A DNA stretch of 64,000 nucleotides from the NCBI RefSeq assembly GCF_026000435.1, contig NZ_AP026763.1:806001-870000 (forward strand). Direction: 5' to 3'. A program made the position numbers and the translations under genes. The stretch comes from Vibrio sp. STUT-A11. Lineage in GTDB: Bacteria; Pseudomonadota; Gammaproteobacteria; Enterobacterales; Vibrionaceae. Numbering within the stretch: the first letter of the stretch is position 1; every line of letters starts with the position of its first letter. The notes beneath the pieces are model-generated. The model had not been told where the DNA came from. It saw only the letters and a program-made list of their open reading frames with translations, and did no database searches. This document shows, one piece after another, positions 59,214 through 64,000 of the stretch.

Positions 59214-59624
59214 ATGGAACCAAGTGACGATCAAAAGCTAGCAGATGAATGGGCAGCCGCTCTTGGCGAAGACCCGTCTGCACCGTCAATTGATGTAGAT
59301 GAAGTGTTGGCAGCACCTCTGGAGGAGTTGAAAGACACCTCAAGCCCAATATCTGATGATGAACGTCGTAAACTCGACACCATCATGGATATTCCGGTAA
59401 CGATTTCTATGGAAGTGGGTCGTTCGCAAATCAGTATCCGCAATCTATTGCAATTGAACCAGGGATCGGTGGTGGAACTGGATCGTCTGGCGGGTGAATC
59501 ACTGGATGTGTTGGTGAATGGCACTCTGATTGCTCACGGTGAAGTGGTTGTGGTCAACGACAAGTTCGGTATCCGTTTAACAGACGTAATCAGCCAAACT
59601 GAACGCATTAAGAAGCTTCGCTAA
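59214..59624 (+). CDS. fliN: Flagellar motor switch protein FliN
   Basis: FliN forms the lower rim of the C-ring and docks FliH-FliI cargo. The 136-residue protein has an acidic N-terminal extension and a SpoA domain (IPVTISMEVGRSQISIRNLL, LAGESLDVLVNGTLIAHGEV). ATG 59214 with AGGA in front. Its TAA overlaps the fliO ATG by one base (TAATG). Confidence 0.97.
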   Translation: MEPSDDQKLADEWAAALGEDPSAPSIDVDEVLAAPLEELKDTSSPISDDERRKLDTIMDIPVTISMEVGRSQISIRNLLQLNQGSVVELDRLAGESLDVLVNGTLIAHGEVVVVNDKFGIRLTDVISQTERIKKLR

Positions 59625-60049
59625 TGAGCACTAGTTCAAAAAGATGGAAGCAAATGGCTGGTGCACTGAGCTTCACGTTGAGTGCGCCACTGGCGTTTGC
59701 TTCTTCTGCTTCGATGTCTGCGCCAAGCAGTTTCGATCTGCTGACCACCCTCGGCTCGCTTGTGCTGGTTATCGGGGTGATATTGCTGCTTGCCTGGTTG
59801 CTAAAACGCATGCAAGGTCCGGTATTCGGCCAACAGAAAGGTTTAAAAATTGTCAGCCAACTGCCAGTAGGGACCAAAGAGCGAATTGCTGTTATTCAGG
59901 TCGGTGAAGAGCAGCTCTTAGTCGGCATCACGAGCCAATCTATCCAAACGCTTGCCAAACTCGAGAAGCCTCTGAAAGAGGAAGAGTTGGCGAATAATGC
60001 TTTTGCCAATCAATTTAGCCAGCTGATAAAGAAAAATGACCAACGCTAA
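59624..60049 (+). CDS. fliO: Flagellar export-gate assembly protein FliO
   Basis: FliO stabilises FliP during assembly of the export gate. A 141-residue protein with a signal-like hydrophobic N-terminus (about 12-30), one membrane helix (LGSLVLVIGVILLLAWLLKR, about 45-64) and a cytosolic C-terminal domain (LKIVSQLPVGTKERIAVIQV). It overlaps fliN by one base and fliP by 14, indicating tight coupling. Confidence 0.93.
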   Translation: MSTSSKRWKQMAGALSFTLSAPLAFASSASMSAPSSFDLLTTLGSLVLVIGVILLLAWLLKRMQGPVFGQQKGLKIVSQLPVGTKERIAVIQVGEEQLLVGITSQSIQTLAKLEKPLKEEELANNAFANQFSQLIKKNDQR

Positions 60050-60905
60050 CCCAATTCGTCTCATCATGAGCACCTTTATTTTGCTGGCGAGCGTACTGTT
60101 TTCTTCACTTTCGCTTGCTCAGGTCGAGGAGTCTTCACTGCCTGCCAACTTGGCAGAAGGGAACAGCGTAACCGTTCAGGCGATGCAGAGTGATACAGGC
60201 GCTAGCCGCACGATGTCGGTCACCAATGGCGGTGGAATACCAGCGTTTACCATGACCACCAATCCGGATGGTAGCGAAGATTATTCCATCACGCTGCAAA
60301 TCCTCGCCTTAATGACCATGCTTGGCTTCTTGCCAGCAATGGTGATTTTGATGACGTCATTTACGCGCATTGTCGTGGTCATGTCGATTCTTCGTCAGGC
60401 GATGGGTCTGCAACAAACGCCTTCCAATCAGGTGATCATTGGTATCGCACTTTTCCTTACCTTCTTTGTGATGTCACCGGTGCTGAACGAGATAAACGAT
60501 ACCGCCATTCAGCCTTATATGAATGAGCAAGTGACTGCCAGAGAAGCGTTTGATGCCGCGCAGGTGCCAATGAAAGCGTTCATGCTCAAACAGACTCGAA
60601 TCAAAGACCTAGAAACCTTCGTCAATATGTCGGGAGAGCAGGTGACAAATCCAGAGGACGTTTCGATGGCCGTACTGATTCCTGCGTTTATTACCTCTGA
60701 GCTGAAAACCGCCTTCCAAATTGGCTTTATGTTGTTCTTGCCGTTTTTGATCATCGACCTTGTCGTCGCTTCAGTACTTATGGCGATGGGTATGATGATG
60801 TTGTCTCCGATGATTGTATCGTTGCCGTTTAAGCTGATGCTGTTCGTACTGGTCGATGGCTGGAATTTGATATTGTCGACGCTCGCTGGCAGTTTTGCCC
60901 TTTAG
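60036..60905 (+). CDS. fliP: Flagellar export gate protein FliP
   Basis: FliP forms the core of the flagellar export channel with FliQ and FliR. The 289-residue precursor has a cleavable signal peptide (ILLASVLFSSLSLAQ), then four membrane helices: ILALMTMLGFLPAMVILMTS, GIALFLTFFVMSPVLNEI, LMLFLPFLIIDLVVASVLM-like and PFKLMLFVLVDGWNLI. ATG 60036 overlaps fliO. fliQ starts 25 bases after the stop. Confidence 0.96.
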   Translation: MTNANPIRLIMSTFILLASVLFSSLSLAQVEESSLPANLAEGNSVTVQAMQSDTGASRTMSVTNGGGIPAFTMTTNPDGSEDYSITLQILALMTMLGFLPAMVILMTSFTRIVVVMSILRQAMGLQQTPSNQVIIGIALFLTFFVMSPVLNEINDTAIQPYMNEQVTAREAFDAAQVPMKAFMLKQTRIKDLETFVNMSGEQVTNPEDVSMAVLIPAFITSELKTAFQIGFMLFLPFLIIDLVVASVLMAMGMMMLSPMIVSLPFKLMLFVLVDGWNLILSTLAGSFAL

Positions 60906-60930
60906 ATTGGCGCAGGTTAGAGGATAAGAC

Positions 60931-61200
60931 ATGACTCCAGAAATGTTTGTCGAGCTGTTCCGTGAAGCGTTGTGGATGGTGTTGATCATGGTCTGCGCCA
61001 TTATCATTCCAAGCTTGCTTATCGGCCTTGTTGTGGCCATTTTTCAGGCGGCGACGTCTATTAACGAACAGACTCTAAGCTTTTTACCGCGTTTGATCAT
61101 CACTTTGCTTGCTCTGATGCTCTTTGGTCACTGGATGACACAAATGTTGATGGAGTACTTCTACGGCTTGATTGAGCGTCTGCCTCAAGTGCTGTACTAG
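60931..61200 (+). CDS. fliQ: Flagellar export gate protein FliQ
   Basis: FliQ has 89 residues and two membrane helices (ALWMVLIMVCAIIIPSLLIG; LPRLIITLLALMLFGHWMT) with the conserved loop VAIFQAATSINEQTLSF between them. It plugs the export channel together with FliP and FliR. GAGGA lies before the ATG; fliR follows 8 bases after the stop. Confidence 0.96.
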   Translation: MTPEMFVELFREALWMVLIMVCAIIIPSLLIGLVVAIFQAATSINEQTLSFLPRLIITLLALMLFGHWMTQMLMEYFYGLIERLPQVLY

Positions 61201-61208
61201 GGACGCGC

Positions 61209-61991
61209 ATGGAATACCCATCTGGTATCATTTTGGAGTGGATAGCCAATTACTTTTGGCCGTATGTTCGCATCTCCTCTATGTTGATGGTGATGACCGT
61301 CACTGGGGCACGTTTTGTGTCGCCTCGAATTCGCCTCTACCTGGGGCTCGCAATCACGTTTGCAGTTATGCCTGCCATTCCTACTGTTCCGCAAGATATA
61401 GAGCTGGTCTCATTTCGCGGTTTTATGACCATTGCCGAGCAGATGATTATCGGCATTGCGATGGGCATGGTGACTCAATTTATGATTCAGACCTTTGTCT
61501 TGTTAGGTCAAATTCTCGGTATGCAATCCAGTTTGGGCTTTGCTTCGATGGTTGACCCGGCTAACGGACAAAGTACCCCGTTGCTCGGTCAGCTGTTTAT
61601 GTTCTTAACCACCATGTTCTTTCTTGCCACAGACGGGCACTTGAAAATGTTGCAGCTGGTGGTTTTCAGTTTTAAAACACTGCCAATCGGCTCTGGCACA
61701 TTAACGGCAGTGGATTTCCGTGAGTTGGCGGGGTGGCTGAGCATCATGTTCAAAACGGCATTAAGTATGTCTCTATCAGGCATTATTGCTCTGTTGACCA
61801 TCAACTTATCGTTCGGTGTCATGACACGTGCCGCGCCGCAGTTAAATATCTTTTCACTTGGCTTCGCGTTTGCCTTGATGGTCGGTTTGTTAATTTGTTG
61901 GTACATCTTGGCTGGCTTGTACAGCCATTACGAGTTGTACTGGGCTGTGGGTGAGGAGCAGATTTGTCGCCTCATTCGCTTGGAGTGCTAA
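61209..61991 (+). CDS. fliR: Flagellar export gate protein FliR
   Basis: FliR is a 260-residue integral membrane protein with about six helices, a single copy in the FliPQR cone. Recognisable parts are FVSPRIRLYLGLAITFAVMP, the segment VLLGQILGMQSSLGFASMVD and the C-terminal LLTINLSFGVMTRAAPQLNI. ATG 61209 follows GGGAC with short spacing. The flhB start follows directly (1-base gap). Confidence 0.96.
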   Translation: MEYPSGIILEWIANYFWPYVRISSMLMVMTVTGARFVSPRIRLYLGLAITFAVMPAIPTVPQDIELVSFRGFMTIAEQMIIGIAMGMVTQFMIQTFVLLGQILGMQSSLGFASMVDPANGQSTPLLGQLFMFLTTMFFLATDGHLKMLQLVVFSFKTLPIGSGTLTAVDFRELAGWLSIMFKTALSMSLSGIIALLTINLSFGVMTRAAPQLNIFSLGFAFALMVGLLICWYILAGLYSHYELYWAVGEEQICRLIRLEC

Positions 61992-61992
61992 T

Positions 61993-63123
61993 TTGGCAGA
62001 GTCAGACGGTCAGGAACGCACCGAAGAAGCCACGCCCCGACGGTTACAACAAGCCAGAGAAAAGGGGCAGGTTGCTCGGTCTAAAGAGCTCGCGTCAGCG
62101 TCGGTACTGATAGTTGGTGCCATTTCGCTGATGTGGTTTGGTGAGGCATTAGCGCGTGCACTATTTTCCATCATGAGTCGCCTATTTAACCTGACCCGTG
62201 ATGAAATTTTTGATACCGCAAAGTTGTTTGATGTCGCGCTAGGCGCAATGACGGAATTACTTTTCCCACTCTTTCTTATTTTGGCCACCTTGTTTGTCGC
62301 CGCGATGATAGGTGCAGCGGGTGTAGGTGGCATCAGTTTTTCTGCCCAGGCGGCCATGCCTAAGCCGTCAAAAATGAACCCGCTTAGTGGCCTTAAACGT
62401 ATGGTTGGCATGCAAAGTTGGGTTGAGCTGATCAAATCGATCTTAAAAGTCGTATTGGTCACCGGATTCGCTATCTATTTGATTCAGGCGTCTCAAGCCG
62501 ATTTGATTCAATTGAGTATGGATGTTTATCCGCAGAACATTTTCCATGCCCTTGAAATCTTGCTCAACTTTATCTTACTGATCAGTTGCTCATTGCTGAT
62601 AGTGGTTGCCATCGACATTCCATTTCAGATTTGGCAACACTCCGATCAATTGAAAATGACCAAGCAAGAGGTCAAAGATGAATACAAAGAGACGGAAGGG
62701 AAACCCGAGGTAAAAGGGCGAATCCGTATGTTGCAGCGGGAAGCAGCACAGCGCCGAATGATGGCTGACGTACCTCAAGCCGATGTTATCATCACCAACC
62801 CGGAACACTTCTCGGTCGCGCTGCGCTATAAGCAGAAAACGGATCGTGCCCCTGTAGTTATCGCCAAAGGTACCGACCATATGGCAATGAAAATCCGTGA
62901 AGTGGCTCGTGAACATGACATTACCATTGTCCCTGCGCCACCATTAGCTCGTGCGCTCTACCACAGTACGGAACTGGAGCAAGAGATCCCGGATGGTCTG
63001 TTTACCGCAGTGGCGCAAGTACTCGCATTTGTCTTCCAGTTAAAACAGTACCGCAAGCGTGGTGGCCAGCGGCCTAAACTTCAGGACTATGATTTGCCTA
63101 TCCCACCGGAACATCGTCACTAG
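61993..63123 (+). CDS. flhB: Flagellar export switch protein FlhB
   Basis: FlhB switches substrate specificity of the export gate with FliK. From TTG 61993 (GGAG 7 bases upstream; AESDGQERTEEATPRRL) the product is 376 residues, the Vibrio length; no ATG fits in this place. Four membrane helices occupy about 30-215; the cytosolic C-domain follows. Asn269-Pro270 of the autocleavage motif are at the canonical numbers, but the motif reads NPEH, not NPTH. The C-terminal tail is rich in Lys/Arg/Pro. Confidence 0.95.
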   Translation: MAESDGQERTEEATPRRLQQAREKGQVARSKELASASVLIVGAISLMWFGEALARALFSIMSRLFNLTRDEIFDTAKLFDVALGAMTELLFPLFLILATLFVAAMIGAAGVGGISFSAQAAMPKPSKMNPLSGLKRMVGMQSWVELIKSILKVVLVTGFAIYLIQASQADLIQLSMDVYPQNIFHALEILLNFILLISCSLLIVVAIDIPFQIWQHSDQLKMTKQEVKDEYKETEGKPEVKGRIRMLQREAAQRRMMADVPQADVIITNPEHFSVALRYKQKTDRAPVVIAKGTDHMAMKIREVAREHDITIVPAPPLARALYHSTELEQEIPDGLFTAVAQVLAFVFQLKQYRKRGGQRPKLQDYDLPIPPEHRH

Positions 63124-63207
63124 GCTGAGTTACGCGTCAAATAAAAGTTCTTTGATTCAATGATTTGTGACCTGTTGAGCCTTTAGTCATTATTTTGGCG
63201 TAAATCA

Positions 63208-63223
63208 TGGTACGCAGATTGCT
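63208..63223 (+). promoter_or_regulatory. Sigma-54 promoter of flhA
   Basis: TGGTACGCAGATTGCT with GG and GC 10 bases apart, as in the -24/-12 consensus. It lies 105 bases before the flhA ATG, in a 205-base gap after flhB. Confidence 0.82.
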
Positions 63224-63328
63224 AAGAATGAGGTAAATATCAACAATTCCTAAACCTTTAGGCTAAAGCCGTCGCGCATAATCTCGTTATCAACGCGATG
63301 CTTTCATTCGATTGAGATACCTTGCAGT

Positions 63329-64000
63329 ATGAAGTTAAACCTGCCATTTGCAGATAAATTGCCACGAATTCCTCAGCGTGAAATGCCAGCCATTGGCGCA
63401 CCTGTTATGGTCTTGGCCACCCTTGCAATGGTGGTGTTGCCGATACCTGCATTCCTGCTGGATATGTTTTTCACCTTCAATATCGCGCTATCTATGGTGG
63501 TGTTGTTAGTGACGGTTTACACCCGGCGTCCGCTCGACTTTGCGGCATTTCCCACCGTACTGCTTATTGCGACGCTACTGCGTCTGGCACTGAACGTAGC
63601 ATCGACGCGGGTCGTATTGCTGCACGGCCATGAAGGCGGCGATGCGGCAGGTAATGTTATCGAGGCGTTTGGTAACGTGGTGATTGGTGGTAACTACGCC
63701 GTTGGTCTGGTTGTTTTCCTCATCTTGATGATCATCAACTTTATGGTGGTCACCAAAGGTGCCGGTCGTATTTCGGAGGTAAGCGCTCGCTTTACTTTGG
63801 ATGCCTTACCCGGCAAGCAGATGGCGATTGATGCTGACTTGAATGCGGGGCTAATCGATCAGGAACAAGCGCGCGTGCGCCGTTTTGAAGTGACCAAAGA
63901 GGCGGATTTTTACGGCTCAATGGACGGTGCATCTAAGTTTGTGAAAGGGGATGCGATTGCCGGCATCCTGATTCTGTTTATCAATATTATCGGTGGTCTT
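63329..64000 (+). CDS. flhA: Flagellar export gate protein FlhA, N-terminal part (3' end outside window)
   Basis: FlhA is the large export-gate protein whose cytosolic ring binds chaperone-substrate complexes. The first 224 residues are seen, read to the window end without a stop: MKLNLPFADKLPRIPQREMP, then helices (VMVLATLAMVVLPIPAFLLD; FNIALSMVVLLVTVY) and the FHIPEP signature in the region GRISEVSARFTLDALPGKQM, followed by AIDADLNAGLIDQEQARVRR. No ribosome site is strong (only GATACCTTGCAGT precedes the ATG). It starts its own sigma-54 unit. Confidence 0.96.
   Translation, partial: MKLNLPFADKLPRIPQREMPAIGAPVMVLATLAMVVLPIPAFLLDMFFTFNIALSMVVLLVTVYTRRPLDFAAFPTVLLIATLLRLALNVASTRVVLLHGHEGGDAAGNVIEAFGNVVIGGNYAVGLVVFLILMIINFMVVTKGAGRISEVSARFTLDALPGKQMAIDADLNAGLIDQEQARVRRFEVTKEADFYGSMDGASKFVKGDAIAGILILFINIIGGL

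Noticed and set aside
1..64000. CRISPR arrays, prophage, toxin-antitoxin pairs, defence islands, tRNA or rRNA genes
   Set aside because: No repeat-spacer pattern, integrase, transposase, phage structural gene or clover-leaf sequence was seen; nearly all ORFs match core housekeeping or flagellar families.

Overview
The window is a stretch of core chromosome from a marine gammaproteobacterium of the genus Vibrio, most likely the Harveyi clade (V. parahaemolyticus / alginolyticus / campbellii group). The clade assignment is inference. It rests on the polar-flagellum locus with three tandem flagellin genes followed by flaG-fliD-flaI-fliS-flrABC and fliE to flhA, and on many Vibrio-type proteins of unknown function (DUF2066, DUF2069, DUF2897, DUF2919, DUF2956, DUF4156 and TIGR03503 families). 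I see no prophage, IS transposase, integron, CRISPR array, tRNA or rRNA. Gene density is high and starts, terminators and operators look ordinary.

Layout. 1-3.9 kb: the end of dnaE, then accA, tilS, a small cytochrome c and glnB (P-II). 4-17.9 kb: a block whose order resembles the E. coli yafD-mltD-gloB-yafS-rnhA-dnaQ and fadE-gmhA-yafJ neighbourhoods, with a TIGR03503 protein and a SulP anion transporter inserted. 18-22 kb: purine and pyrimidine salvage genes, with purN-purM facing away from upp and uraA beyond; perfect PurR-type palindromes lie between purM and upp and in front of uraA. 22.4-37.2 kb: envelope and housekeeping genes (DUF2066, DUF2069, WrbA-like, arsC-like, bepA, TusA-like/PerM, bcp, gcvR, dapA-bamC, M15 peptidase, dapE, small DUF proteins, Dyp-type peroxidase).

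37.2-64 kb: the polar flagellar locus. The three flagellin genes each have a sigma-28 (FliA) promoter at exact spacing. flaG-fliD-flaI-fliS encode the filament cap and export chaperones. flrA, flrB and flrC form the sigma-54-dependent regulatory cascade. fliEFGHIJ, fliKLMNOPQR-flhB and flhA encode the basal body, C-ring, export ATPase and export gate. Canonical -24/-12 sigma-54 promoters lie before flrB, fliE, fliK and flhA. This fits the FlrA to FlrBC to FliA hierarchy known in Vibrio: FlrA/sigma-54 drives flrBC, FlrC/sigma-54 drives basal-body genes, and sigma-28 drives flagellins.

The most unusual items are a ~205-bp interspersed repeat present three times (one copy between 12-bp direct repeats), an in-frame 9-bp minisatellite in fliK, a gene-conversion-like tract shared by the second and third flagellins, an enlarged FliD with a duplicated motif, NPEH in place of NPTH in FlhB, and a Bcp peroxiredoxin with only one cysteine. 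I did not find a convincing new multi-gene system.
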